Shown here: in pieces, positions 12,241-23,948 of the stretch | Layout: each line of letters opens with the position of its first letter | Numbering within the stretch: position 1 is the first letter of the stretch | Source of the DNA: Cheilinus undulatus | Lineage: Eukaryota; Chordata; Actinopteri; Labriformes; Labridae | Direction: 5' to 3' | Length of the DNA: 64,000 nt | Assembly (NCBI RefSeq): GCF_018320785.1 | Contig: NC_054877.1 | Span: 40,074,151 to 40,138,150, forward strand | The notes under the pieces: generated by a model | What the model saw: the letters and a program-made list of their open reading frames with translations, nothing else | Told to the model about the DNA's origin: nothing | Database searches by the model: none | Translations under genes and position numbers: made by a program

Positions 12241-12662
12241 TGGTGATAAAAACTAGAGACCAAAACGGAAATGCAAAATCCATGATATTTCTCCATAGTA
12301 CATATATCTCAGTATTTCCATTAGTATGTTTTAAATTAACTGAAGTCTTGATGGTGCATTAATGCTAGTTTTATATAATTATATTAAATTCACAATAAGC
12401 CAGATCAAATTAGTTCAAAGAGAATAAATGACTTTACTAAAAGTAAAGTCTGAAAAGGGAGAGACTTTTTAATGACTAAACTAAAAGGGTTAAGAACGAC
12501 TACAATATGACTCAAACTAAAAGACTTTTTCATCTAAAGACTTAGACTAAATTTAAAATAGCTTACATTTCTACTTGTTTGTTGTCTGTCTGGTGAATTA
12601 ACCAGTTACCAGTTATCATACCATATCTTATACTTTTATCCCCACTAGAGCCTCATCTCGCC

Positions 12663-13069
12663 ATGCCTGCCATCGTCAACCTCCTCTTCAACGTCGTCTC
12701 CACGAACACCACCATCTCCTTCAGAGTGTTCCTGCCCATGTTCAGCCTGGTCTCTCTCCTGGTCGGAGTCGGTGGTCACCTCTTGCTGTGGTTGGTTTTA
12801 GTGAGAAATCCTCGCTGTCGCTCCAAGCCGAGCTCCATCCTGCTCCTGAACCTGAGCCTGGCAGACCTGGGCGCCCTGCTGACTCTGCCCTGCGTCCTCC
12901 TGAGTGCAAGTTTCCAGGACTGGCAGCTTGGTGGAGGGACCTGCGTGCTGCTGGGGTTCATGACCTCAGTCACTGTGGGAGTGGAGATCTTCAGCTTGGC
13001 AGCTTTGTCGGTGCTGAGGTATCGCATTGTTGCACCACGGACAAGACTGCCAGCCAGTCTGACACAAGT
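12663..13069 (+). CDS. Class A GPCR, coding exon 1 (N-terminus to TM3/ICL2)
   Basis: Encodes residues 1-135 plus two bases of codon 136 of a rhodopsin-like receptor in the plasma membrane. The short N-terminus has a glycosylation sequon (Asn15-Thr-Thr). TM1 is about residues 22-46, TM2 about 58-80 with the conserved Asp68 in NLSLAD, and TM3 about 94-117 with Cys94 for the extracellular disulphide. TM3 (TSVTVGVEIFSLAALS) reads like bombesin, endothelin and GPR37-type receptors. Two oddities: the TM1 'GN' position is Gly-His (His39), and the DRY triad is LRY (118-120). The donor GTGAGT follows base 13069 and leaves phase 2, which the exon at 15947 completes. The ATG was chosen because it has G at -3 and is the first Met before TM1. 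A good acceptor (…ccccactag) at 12648 suggests an upstream, probably 5' UTR, exon. Orthology is not assigned; an orphan receptor is likely. Confidence 0.85.
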
Positions 13070-13639
13070 GTGAGTATCTCAAAAGGAGGACTTTAAGTCT
13101 TGAACTGTAAATGTGCACTTAAGGGATTTCTCACACAAGCTCTTTTAGACTCATCAAAGCAGCAGAACCAGAAACATTTTTTCCACATATTCCCCATTCT
13201 TGTCAAAACTGAGCCTCTAACAACCCAAATGGTCTGTCAACACTGCTGTCTAAGATTCCTGCAGTTTGCCTTGAAACTGCTGTGATAGCTTTTTAAACTG
13301 TCAGCACTTAGCAGATAAAAGGAGCAAGTTACACAGGTTTGACTTTGTAAGTATCATCAGTATTATCTTTTCCACAGCAGGCAGTTTTGTTCATATTTCC
13401 GATAACTGTGTTAACCCAATAGCGTGTGCTGTGGAAACATTAATATTAACTAAAGAAGACATGATCAGTCTAGCACACGTGGTGCTGTGGTACTCCCAAA
13501 CCCACAGCATCCATGTGTGCTGTGATCAGTCTGCCTTATGGTTTTGCTCCATTCAACGCCCTAACCTCCTGGATCTAATTATGAAGCCCAGCTGCTAACG
13601 TAGTAGCTGTTAGCTTGGATGTAGCAGCAGGAAAGAGAC

Positions 13640-13986
13640 AGTTTAATCGGACTTGGACCACATTTCTTGTTAAAACGAGCACAGAGCAACACTGAGAGCT
13701 TGTCTTGGCAGAGAAGATATTTCTGCATGGCTCCTGACCAGCCTTGGCCTTAGCATGAATTTTATTCACCGAGACGCTCCGCCATTGGTAGCCTGTCAGC
13801 TCAAGAATAGGGCATATATAGAACGTCACTTTGTCTTGTCTGGTTGGCCCGTCATGAATGTGACAGACAGAACGTTCCTCCAATCACCTTCCAAAATTTA
13901 TGCTTACTATGGAAGCTTTTCCAGATGAATATGAAATATATCCATGCAATGGACATATGAAACAGTCAATCTGGTGTGTCAGGTTA
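13640..13986. mobile_element. GTCAGGTTA-family MITE (copy D, partial)
   Basis: The right half aligns with copy C: GTGACAGACAGAACGTTC, then CAATCACC, and the terminus CTGGTGTGTCAGGTTA. The left portion has diverged and no clear target duplication was found. Confidence 0.5.
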
Positions 13987-14532
13987 GTGCCAGCCTATGT
14001 TAAGTTTAAAAACAAGTGTTAAAATCTTAAACAGGATCCTGAGGCTAACACGTCGTGATGTCCTTTGTTGCATTTTCATAGCAGTTGTTCAACAAAAGGA
14101 CAACTGATCCACACCAATTCAAGCACTTCCTTCAAGTTATCTAACACATGTCTGCTTTCTGAGCAGAATAATCTAATTGTAGGCTTTGTGATTAATTAAC
14201 CGCATATGTTGATAAAGATAAAACAACCAGAGAGGACATACTTCTGAATGGCATCAAAACTTTGACTAGCTTTTGAAATAGGAAACAAGGAGAGGACAGA
14301 TTGTCCACTTACTAGTCGATCTCAGATGGTGTTCATCTGTAGATTATGGATTTTATCCATAAAATTATTTATTTTTTACATGTTCCAAACAAAGTTAGAG
14401 AGCTACTTTAGCCAGTTGTGTGATGGCAACAGGATTAGTCAACATACATTTTTAATCACTCCTTTATTAATTAAATTTAATCAAAAATTCTTACCACACT
14501 AGTAATTAGCAATGACAGTAAGTCTGATTCTT

Positions 14533-15368
14533 AGGCCCCGTCCACAGGGAGACAAATTCAGAAGTATATGCAAACGTTTTTTGTCATATCAGAGTTTCAT
14601 CCACACAGAAACGGCGTTTTTGGAGGCCGTACAGGCCGTACTTTATGAAATCGGGTCCCAGAGTGAACAAATCTGTAAAAACTTACCGTTACGCCTCTGT
14701 GTGGACAGCCACCTGCATCTTTCTTGAAACAATTACGCCATACATCGTGTAACCCACCTACAGGCTTGGCATAAATACTACAGCTTTTTCATTGGTTTTC
14801 AGTGGTTCCATAACCTAGCAAAGCAGATGGATTCTCCCACTTCTGTGTTTCTCACTGGCGAATCCATCTTGCAAAGCTCCTGTCTGAACTGTTTGGGCCC
14901 AGTTAGAAAGTGACAGGACCAATCAGCGACGAAGCACCAGTTTTATCAGAACTTGACGACATTTCTTTATTAAAGAACAAAGAACAGCAGTGATTTGTTT
15001 TCTTTTCAATAACGACATAAGTTGTTTACTGACATGTTTACAGTCACCATGGTTCGCGTTATGCAGTTCTTTATGGAGTTTACTCCTCGGTAGCGGCTAC
15101 GTCACTTGTTTTGTTGCTCTGATTGGAAAGATGTGACAGAACGTTCATCCAATCACCCTCTGAGAATTTCTTCAAAGCGTCTGCCTTTTCCCAAACACTG
15201 TGTATGAGAGGTTTTCCAGATGGATGTGTAAAACACATCCATCTGGGGTGTCAGGTTAGTGGTTCCGTACTTATGCGGACATTTCCTGAAACGATCCTGA
15301 ATAAACGGAAAACTATTTCAAAACGAAACTGATATATATTGTGTTCATCTCCATGTGGAAAAGGCCTT
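14533..15368. mobile_element. hAT-like element with GGCCCCGTCCACA ends
   Basis: Left end AGGCCCCGTCCACAGGGAGAC; right end, in reverse complement, AAGGCCTTTTCCACATGGAG. It contains the typical internal inverted motif (CCACACAGAAACGGCGTTTT…). The pattern matches a common teleost hAT-type non-autonomous element. No good target duplication was identified. Copy B of the GTCAGGTTA MITE is nested inside. Confidence 0.6.
14810..15258. mobile_element. GTCAGGTTA-family MITE (copy B)
   Basis: Ends ATAACCTAGCAAAGCAGATGG and …CCATCTGGGGTGTCAGGTTA form imperfect inverted repeats. Flanked by the direct repeat GTGGTTCC (14802-14809 and 15259-15266), possibly 9 bp with one mismatch. It is 449 bp with no coding capacity. 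Confidence 0.75.
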
Positions 15369-15946
15369 GGGTTGTGACCAGGTTGGTACATGTAGAGATC
15401 ACTCATACAAAGCCCTGTAATCCAATATGCAATCCATTCAGGCCCCATCTGGACATGCTGGCTTTGAAAATGTCCCCACTCTTACATGTCATTATTTTTT
15501 CAGTAGTTATTTACAGTAGTAGCTGAGATAGGTTTGATGAAAAATACAAAAACATTTCTGTCCTCAAGAGAATTTTTTCTCCAACTTTCCCTGAGGGATA
15601 GTTATTGCAGATTCAACACAGATCAGCTCTATCCATTGTACAGATTGAAATGTGATTGTGACACATTAAACAAGACCTCTTTCTCAGACTCTCACTCCAG
15701 TGACTCTCTGATCTAATCAGACTTTGGCATGCATGTAAATAATGCAAAACTCAATCGAAGCGCACACCAGCAGGGATTCAGAGGCGCTTTAGTAGCCTTA
15801 TAACCACAGGTCAATGCGGACGTTACAGAAAGAGCTGTCAGCTAATCTTACTAAATCAAATTGTCAGAGTTTCTCCCATCAGATCTGTTGTTGCAGTATA
15901 TATTGACCTGTGTCTTCCTGAACCTTTCTACCCCTCTCTTCTCCAG

Positions 15947-16664
15947 GCTTCGTTCTGTTGCAATCATCTGGCTGGTCTCAGTTACCATGGCACTACCGAA
16001 GGTCACCTACATCAACTTCGACGTGGGCTGCACGTGGGCGGTGGGCCAAGACGAGTGGCTGTTCTTCCTCGTTCCAGCGTTCTTGGTGTACTACGTGGCC
16101 CCTCTGCTCTGCATCGCTGTGAACTGCGGCCTCATCATCTCTCAGCTACATGGCTGCAGGAGATCTCTGGCTGCCGACAGACGCAATAAGAAAGCCACCG
16201 CTCTGCTCATCGCCTCCACGCTGGTGTTTGCCCTCAGCTGGTTGCCGTATTACGCTCTGGAGTTTTTTAATGTCATGTCTCCTCATGTCAGCTCAGCAGC
16301 TTCTCCTGTTAGAAGATTAGGGCGAAAGTTATCTTCAACTTTGTCTCCTTCATATTCATCAGTCACCTCGCCTGACCCCACTGAGGTCTCAGAGATGAGC
16401 GTGTCCTTGCTGTGGGAGGTGGCATCGTTGTCTGCTATTTTGTTAGTGTGTCTGGCTCCCTGCTGGAACCCGCCCCTCTACTTCCTGTTGTCACGTCCGG
16501 CTGTTCGTCAGCTCCGGGCTCTCCTGCCGTCTTTCTTTCAAAAGCACCTGGGAAAAAAACCCGTGCAGCCCTGGAGTATCGCTCCAGCTCCTCCCCCTCG
16601 CCTGCCACACCCTCAGCCGTCTGCGCTCACACATCAAACTCTGACACATAGGCTGACTCAGTAA
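15947..16664 (+). CDS. Class A GPCR, coding exon 2 (TM4 to C-terminus)
   Basis: Completes the receptor (residues 136-374) after a tctcttctccag acceptor; the join reads …SLTQV-LRSVAIIW… in frame. TM4 has Trp144 and Pro153, followed by ECL2 with Cys164, the disulphide partner of Cys94. TM5 (about 173-200) contains FLVYYVAPLL with Pro188, very like bombesin receptors. ICL3 is short and basic (about 203-218). TM6 ends SWLP (233-236), equivalent to CWxP. ECL3 is unusually long (about 45 residues, 244-288) and rich in Ser/Pro. TM7 carries NPPLY (310-314), a proper NPxxY motif. The 60-residue tail is basic then Pro-rich and ends at the stop at 16662-16664. The 374-aa total is normal for class A. Ligand and G protein cannot be read from the sequence. 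The reading frame is intact, so this is probably a working gene despite the altered LRY motif. Confidence 0.85.
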
Positions 16665-17043
16665 AGCTGGAATGACACAATTTGCTGAATCATATCCCCA
16701 AGACATAAGAGTCATGCTTCACATCAACAAAAACACTGAGCATCTAAATACATGAGTCAAAACATGCTTAAAGTATGGGTAGATTAAGTCCACCAGGCTA
16801 AGAATAGGATTAATCATTTTAATATTAAATCATGACACATTACTCAGTTACAAGGCTTTCCTTCTCATAGCATGACTTTGTTTCACTGTAAACATGAGCC
16901 AAATCATATAGCACAAAATATTCAGCATTTTACATAGGAATGTATAATGTATATTAAAATATATTATCTAATCATATCTTGTAGTATAATGGGGGAAATT
17001 ATGTGATGGTGAGGTAACTTAATCATAAATTGTAAGAGCCCGA

Positions 17044-17470
17044 TTCCAAAAAAGTTGGTACACTGTGTAAACTGTAGCTAAATAAAACCAGAATGCAATA
17101 ATTTGCAAACCTCAAACCCATTTATTCACAAAACAACATGAACAACATACCAGATGTTGAAACTGAGACATTTTACCATCTCTGGAAAAAAGTTGCTAAT
17201 TTTAAATTTAATTGCAGTAACCCATCTCAAAAAAGTAGGGGCGGGGCCACAAAGAGGATGGAAAAGCAAGTGGTACTAATGAAAAACAGCTGGAGGAGCA
17301 TTTTGAAACTGATTTGGTTAACGGGCAACAGGTCAGTAACATCTTACAAGTCTCTCAGAAGTAGAGATGGGCAGAAGGTCAACAAATCTGCAAAAAAACT
17401 GTGTCTAAAAATTGTGGAACAATTTCAGAAAAATGTTCCTAAATGTAAAATTGTAAAACCTCGAAACTTC
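17044..17470 (+). mobile_element. Tc1/mariner-type element, 5' part
   Basis: Begins with the terminal repeat ATTCCAAAAAAGTTGG-TACA, followed by the family's leader and a broken transposase start (GRQKVNKSAKKLCLKIVEQF then KNVPKCKI). The 3' part is missing. The same family as 36558-38157, whose right end carries the complementary CCAACTTTTTTGG. Confidence 0.7.
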
Positions 17471-20400
17471 TCAATTTTAGATATATATCTCTCAATATCA
17501 AAACACTATCAAATATATCAAAACACAATCAAACACTATTTGTACTGTAACATAACAAGTGTTTTAACAATATACTCCAACGTGGAAAACCTAAAGTTAT
17601 TGTTTTAGAGTGGACGCTGAAAACTAATCTGCTAGAGGTGGTCATCTCTCACCGAGCTGCTCCATCCATCCCATAGACTGAAGAAAGAACGGTCCGTCCT
17701 CTGCCCAGCTTTACTCTTGTAGCTGTCTGTCTTTGTGCCCAAGTGAGCTAACATCACTGATATGAATGTATTTTGTAATAACTCACTCATTATTTGTCTA
17801 TATTTCCTCAGAAAACTTGATAAAGTGCTTTTAAATGTTTCTTCTACATTGTGTTTCCTACTCTGGGTTAAACTGTTGGCCACACTGCTCAACACTGCCC
17901 CATGATTGGCAGTGGTGTTGCAACATTTGATCCGTATGCAGAAGCTTTGAGAGATGGATGAAATGAATGAAGAGTACAGACTGAAAGGTCCAGCTGTATC
18001 TGTATGTGGTTCGAACGTGGAGCAAAAATGGGCCTTTACAGTGCAACTAAATCATGCCTGTAACTATTGCAAACTCATGTTGAAGCAGGTCGGGATGAAA
18101 GTGGAAACAACTTCCAACATAAAAAGCTTTTAGTGCCGATCTTTGCCCCTTTTTCATAAAGAAATGGGGTTAATTTCTGCTAAAAATGCTGCTGTATAAT
18201 AGCTAGATCTGAGCTAACACTAGCAGCAGTGTTTTTCAGTACAACTTAACCCCACCTGTAGCTACCACCTCTGAGTCCTCAAAGGATGCTGATTGGTTAG
18301 ATCCGTTTTCAGACCTGATGTTCCACAGATGTTCCAAATTGGAGCTTTTTAAGATAGATATGCCTGATGACAGGAGTGGAGTCTGGCTAATCCATCTGCT
18401 TTGTGAAAATGCAAAATGAAGCAATCTTGTCACAACATCAAAATCACTGATCATAACATTAAAAGTCTTGTTTAAATATGGAGAAACATCATTAACATAT
18501 CAAAGTATAATATGGGAAGGTCTGTTAAAACATAACAAATATCATAAAAATGTTAAAAAAAAAAAATAGTCCAAATGTGTTTTAACAGTAATAACATTCA
18601 CTCATCTTATAAAATATGTTTTCATGATGCTAAATACTTCAGCTGTGACTTCACAATGTGTCAAAATACTAAAAAAGTCTTGTTAAAATCTGATCTGTTG
18701 TCTTTGTTGTGAGAAATATGCTGCTGTACAATAAAAACATGCTGCTGTGTTTGCTGGATGCTTATCACAGCCTTGTGCTTTTTCCAAGCTGTACCATAAA
18801 TGTAGAAACGGCTCCAGGCAGCAGTGTATGAGACTCTTAGATAAATGACATATGTGCACCATAAACTGAAAGCTTTGTACCATAAAACATGACGGATGCC
18901 AGAGACGCCAGGCAATTCACCGCTCAGAAAGAATGACGCTTGAAGAGCTGATCATTTAAAATACGTTTCAAATGAAATACAGATAAACCAGCTGCTTCTT
19001 TTGTATTCCATCTTTACATCAAAGAGCACATCACCGTTTGCAAAAACCAGGTCAGTGAACTCAAAGAGACGTGTTAAGAGCTCCCACAAGGGACGTGCAC
19101 AAATCTTAACAGCCTTTTTTCAGCGGGTGAAGGATGTCTGTTGAACTCACCCTGACTGACATGAGGCATCCGAGCAAACAGAAGTCAAAATCTCTGTGGA
19201 GCTTTTAGGCAACCATCATGGACTCATAGAAAACGGGCATGTGATTATTACAATATACAACAGGAAAAGAGCTTTGTCTGTTTCTAGAAGCCTCCATAGG
19301 AAGTCATTACAAAGCAGGCAGCAGATTACAACAAAACACACAACCTCATAACCCTATTACTAAGCTGTCTGACACTGAAGGGACACAGCCTGCCTCCCAG
19401 TAAAGCACCCAGTAAAGCTCCTCAATGTCATCTCAACAAGCCTGTGAAAAGAGGCCTGTTTGACTTATGAGGGGCATTAATAAAACCCTGACCTGTCTAG
19501 TTTGGAGCTTGAATACAATAAAAAGGGTTTTGACATCTAATGTCAGAGGAAATTGACTTGTGCAAAAGTGCGGCCCATCTATAGGGGTTTTAATATCAGC
19601 ATGTCAAGGTTATGTCATGCAGATGCAGCTGTTAGGCACTCTGACAAATTACCTCTGTTGAAGTAAGTGGATTTTTGTTGTGAGTCTATTCATTCAGAGA
19701 GATGTAGAACAAAGATTGAATCACTTGAGCTGCCATGTTGATGTTGATGTGTTTTTCTGGCAGCTAAAGTAGAAATGGCTCCATATTTTGGTCCAAAACA
19801 TACTTAAAGCAAGGGTTCAACCACTTTCTGCTCGGGTTAATGTGCAAAATTACGAACATCTTCGAGGGAAATATGAAGCTACAACAGCTGATGGCTAGCT
19901 TAGCTTAGCATAAAGACTTTAATGAGACAGAAAGATAGAATTCAAACTCTGCCCACATGTCAGAAAATCTGTCTAACAGCACATGATCTTAGTGAGTTAT
20001 ACAAACTCCTGTAGGGAGAAATTTTAACCCATTATGTTAAGTTGTGAAGTGAGAACTTTGAGCTGAGTATTGACCATCTGGTTACGCTGCAGTTATTGCA
20101 AAGAAGAAAAGATAGGAGATATCGGAGGAAATGGAAAGTAAGGGTGCTGCATCAGTTTAGACAGGAGACAGGGCAAAAAGTCCATCCTGCCATGAATGTT
20201 TTTAAAATCCCTTTTTGAGATGCAGGCAAAGTCACATTTCATTTTTACACATCTACATCCAGCTCATTGTCCTATATAGGCTCGCGATCCACAGATACAG
20301 CGGTATTTGAGGCAACAGGAGAATTAGACTTAGCATCTCATCTCGACTGACTTCTACTTCTGTTCGTCGGTAAGGTGAGTCATAACAGACCGGTTGTTGA

Positions 20401-20814
20401 CTTGATTCTGACGATTTCCACCTCTCATTGAGGAATAATGTGAAACAACTGCCAGGAAAAGAAGTTTAGCTTTTATGATGACATCATAAAGCTGATATGA
20501 CTCTCTGGCCTGTATCTGGGCACGGTTGTGTTCACATCTCCTCTGAACCATGCCAGAGTCCACTTGAACCATGACCAAGATCACTTCCCCAAGTGGGCCC
20601 AACACCCGGGCACAGGTCATTTACATTCACACTGACTGAAACAAACCAGACTTTAGGCTCAAGTGTACTCAGATCCGGGACCAGGCCCTCAGTGTGGAAA
20701 GCCACTATAGAGAGTAATCAACTAACCTAACAAGCAAGTTTGGGCAACAGCTGTCAGACAACTGCTGTCCAGATGGAGGCATAGCCTACAAAAAGAAAGA
20801 CCATCAGAGACTTC

Positions 20815-20885
20815 TTGCTTTTTTTTTTCCCCAGGCAAACATCCACGACCCACTGAAAATGGCTTCGCAACCCACTTTTGAGCCA
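20815..20885. repeat. Fragment related to the hAT MITE at 34551-34841
   Basis: The stretch CCCAGGCAAACATCC…CACTGAAAATGGCTTCG and CAACCCACTTTTGAG parallels the right half of the 34551 copy (CCCAGGCACACATC…AAAAAGGGCTTTG, GACCCACTTTTGGG). Confidence 0.45.
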
Positions 20886-20976
20886 TAGTGAGAGCCATGA
20901 CTCTGGACTTATACAAACATAAAGAGACATATAACAGAACACCAGCAATAGTTAGCAAGGACTTGGAGGCATATAA

Positions 20977-22091
20977 TAGTAATGGGTCGTTCATGAATGA
21001 AGCGGTTCAAAGAGACAGCTCTTTTATGTGAAAGAGAAGCACCGGATCCTGTTCAAGAGCTGTTTTATATCATTATAACTATTACTTTGATTATTTTTTT
21101 GTATGTTATGTGATTGATTAGCAGGAATGGTCTTTTCTACATACACTTCCACATCTTACATTAGGGCAGTGTTACTCAGCCCTGCTCAACCAAAGAGCCA
21201 AATTTGATGAAAAATACCTTTGCAAGAGCCACAATCTAAGTGGTGAAATGTGGCAGAAAACAGCTTGAAGTAGCAATAAAAAATAAGTTAAAGGTTGCAA
21301 AAAATAGTCCAAAAGTGGCAAAAAAATGGCAAAAATGAGAGAAAAGTGACTAAAATTGGCAAAAAAGTAGTCAAGAGTGACAAAATAGGGCAAAAAAAGA
21401 GGAAACAAGTGGTATTTAATTACAAAAGGTCGCTTTAAATGGGAAAAAATGGTGAAAAGGGGCAAAAATGGGAAAAAGTGTCAAACATGGGCAAAAAATA
21501 GGAAAAAAGGTGGTATTTAATGGCAAAGGTAGCTTAATTCAGTGAAAAGTGGTGAAAAATGGTGAAAAAGGGCAAAAATGGGACAATTAAGTTTGACAAT
21601 TAAAGGCTTCTGTATAAGTCTGGGAAACAAACTGATTAATTTTTGAGTTATAGTTTCCCTTTTTTAAGGTTTTCTGGGGGAATAATATTTCAAATTAAGA
21701 AATAAAATAGCCACAAATCATCACAAAAGAGCCAAACATTGAGTATCACTGCATTAGGGGCACAAGGTTGATTGTATAAAGATTAATGTTTAATAAAAGG
21801 TGTATCATACAGCCCAGCTAGTGAGCAGGTTTCATGGGGGGGGGGGGGGGGCAGTATATTTAAAAAATAATAGCATGTTATTTTCATCAATTCAAAAAAT
21901 TGAGCTTTGTTGGACTAAAACACCAGCACCAATATCAATCATATGTCATGACATTGCTAAATCTAGCAGGTCAAACAAACTTAACTGGTACCCGAATGAA
22001 AAGACATTTGGGAGCCGAAAGAGCCGGCTCTTCTTGCTGAGCCGAACTAAATCATCTGGATCGCTGAAAAGAGCCTAATTTCCCATCACTA
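20977..22091. mobile_element. hAT element with TAGTRATGGG ends
   Basis: Terminal repeats TAGTAATGGG and (reverse complement) TAGTGATGGG, flanked by a perfect 8-bp duplication GCATATAA (20969-20976 and 22092-22099). Near both ends are internal GAGCCGGCTCTT / CGGTTCAAAGAG motifs of a known teleost hAT type. It is non-autonomous here. A 15-G run lies at 21837-21851. A second hAT is nested inside. Confidence 0.85.
21167..21751. mobile_element. hAT MITE nested in the hAT at 20977-22091
   Basis: Ends CAGTGTTACTCAG and (reverse complement) CAGTGATACTCAA. Flanked by a perfect 8-bp duplication CATTAGGG (21159-21166 and 21752-21759). The interior is a degenerate tandem array of GGCAAAAA/TGGCAAAAATG words. 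Confidence 0.85.
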
Positions 22092-22099
22092 GCATATAA

Positions 22100-23948
22100 C
22101 CACCCAGTTCTAGTAAATGAACTTGTTTAAGGATATTCAGATCTCACTCAGGTGAAGAATCTGTTTTTGAAGTTTACTGGCCAGACTCTATTATTTAATG
22201 CTCAGTACAGAGAATACTACTACTACTGAGATTACTACTACTACTATTTATATGAAGAAGTTGAAGAAGAAATGGAGGGAAAGCAAAAAGTAGCTTAGAT
22301 GTGGCTAGCTACTTTTGCCATGTTACTGTAGTATACCTTGCTAGCTTTGATTTTTTTTCTGTAGAGAAACAAAGTAGCTTAGCTCACTGTATTTTTCCAG
22401 TAGCTCGTCCAACACTGACTATTCTATTTATTTTTCTTGAACACTGGCGAGAAAATATAAGATAATAGGGGTTTCTGCATGGCATCATCAATAATGAAAC
22501 AACTGTTACTATAGAGTAGAGATAGGTTATATAAGGGCAGTCAATATTAGTGATACATGGCTTAAACCAGCTTCATATCACTGAATGTAAAAAAATAATT
22601 CTCTTATAGCGTGACCGTGAAAAATACATAAAGTAATCCCTGACCTTTTGGCTTTCACCTTACTGTCAGGCATAAATCCTACCTTTGTTACCTCTTAACC
22701 TCCTGACATCTCCCAGAATGCACCACTGCACATTGTAATGACAGAGTGGAGTATTTCCATTAGCGGGGAACTGGCAGTATTCGTGGATGCCGCCTCGGTG
22801 TCTAATGAGAGCACTTATCTCTGTCATCTGTCTGCGCTGTGATCCGCTCACACAGAGCGAGGCTCTGATGTCCTGATGAGACTTAATTAAGTCTGCAGAT
22901 TAGTAAAAAGCCTTAAATATAAGTCATGCTCAGTGGGCCCATTGAGAGGATCTCTCTCATTTTCTTTCAGTGTGTTTGCTGAGTTCTGACGTGTCTGGAG
23001 GCCCTATGTAGTTTGTGAAAACACCGAGTTAGCAGATTGGGCTTCAAACTGAGGAGAGAGGAGATTAATATACAGCTGATTGGGGAGGAGGTTGTTAGAA
23101 GAGGAGGGACTCCTCTGTCTGAATGGTCATATAGGAGCAGTATTGATTATTTAAGTGTGACAAGGGTGAACGAGCACTTACCTCTTAATGGCCATAAAGG
23201 GACGAATACTCATTCTCTGTCACTGAACACTGATTAAATCCCAAAGAGAGGGTTTCTTTAAGACAAAGAGCTATAGACGAGGAGGATATGTCTGGAATCA
23301 CTCACTCATTCAACACTTTCTACCCACTATAAAGAAAGTTTAATGTAGAGGACCATAAAAAGGGGTCACTGGCTAAATGAAAAGACCTTTGAATGATGGT
23401 AGTGGCATCTTCTCTGCACTGTACTTTACGCGATTGCTGGTTTTCTTTTTTTTCCAGTGTAATGTGCATTTTTCATACTTTTACCTGATAACAAGTGATG
23501 AAGTAAACTTGGAACTCCTGCATGTTAAAACATATTGCAATCAATAACTTCACATGAGTGTATAATATATTAAAGTTATGCAAAATAAAACAATGGAGTT
23601 CTACATTTTGGAGAAAATTCACAGAAAAGGTTCACATGTAGGCTGCTATTATCGTGCAGTCTAATGATGTCACATGGCTGTATTAGTTTTCTTCCCATAT
23701 TTTTTTGGATTATACTCACCTCGATCTAAGTTTCAGGGTCATGAGTTAAATCCCCATCTTCCACAGTCACATGATAATGGTGTGTCCTTGGGAAAGACAC
23801 TTGACCCCAATTTGCTCCCACTTCTGCTGCTGGTGTGTAAATGGGTATGAGTGCATATGAGTGGGATTAGTTAATACTCCACAGCCCCCTCTGCAATCAG
23901 TGTGTGAATGTGGAGTGAGTCAATGAGCTAAATGAGCCAATCAACTTA
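22100..23948. other. Intergenic DNA
   Basis: An ACT trinucleotide run lies near 22217-22245. The stretch 22680-22900 is of mixed composition and lacks repeat features, so it could be a conserved element, but no gene is visible. Confidence 0.35.

Larger units (their letters stand above)
10021..12648. other. Upstream region of the GPCR gene
   Basis: Apart from the candidate exon at 10544-10623 and the poly(A) run, only AT-rich single-copy-looking DNA is seen. TTTTAGTC/GACTAAA words around 12420-12555 look like a decayed AT-rich MITE. Confidence 0.4.
13070..15946 (+). other. Intron of the GPCR gene
   Basis: Runs from GTGAGT to a pyrimidine-rich …ctctcttctccag acceptor. The intron is phase 2 and falls just after TM3, in the second intracellular loop. 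It holds a partial copy of the GTCAGGTTA MITE family (13640-13986) and a hAT-like element (14533-15368) with a second MITE copy nested inside. No further exon is needed, because the two coding exons join to an uninterrupted seven-TM protein. Confidence 0.8.
16665..20968. other. 3' flank of the GPCR gene and intergenic DNA
   Basis: Includes a possible ATTAAA polyadenylation hexamer at 16824-16829, the Tc1-type fragment at 17044-17470 and a short TAGCTTAGCTTAGCATAAAG repeat fragment near 19895. Otherwise nothing recognised. Confidence 0.4.

Noticed and set aside
17138..17608. A 156-codon frame with KNVPKCKIVKPRNF
   Set aside because: It is a fragment of a Tc1-type transposase leader with out-of-family sequence at the end, not a host gene.
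18230..18410. Fifth copy of the GTCAGGTTA MITE
   Set aside because: Only scattered words such as CTAATCCATCTGCTTTG match; the ends are missing and similarity is too short to support a call.
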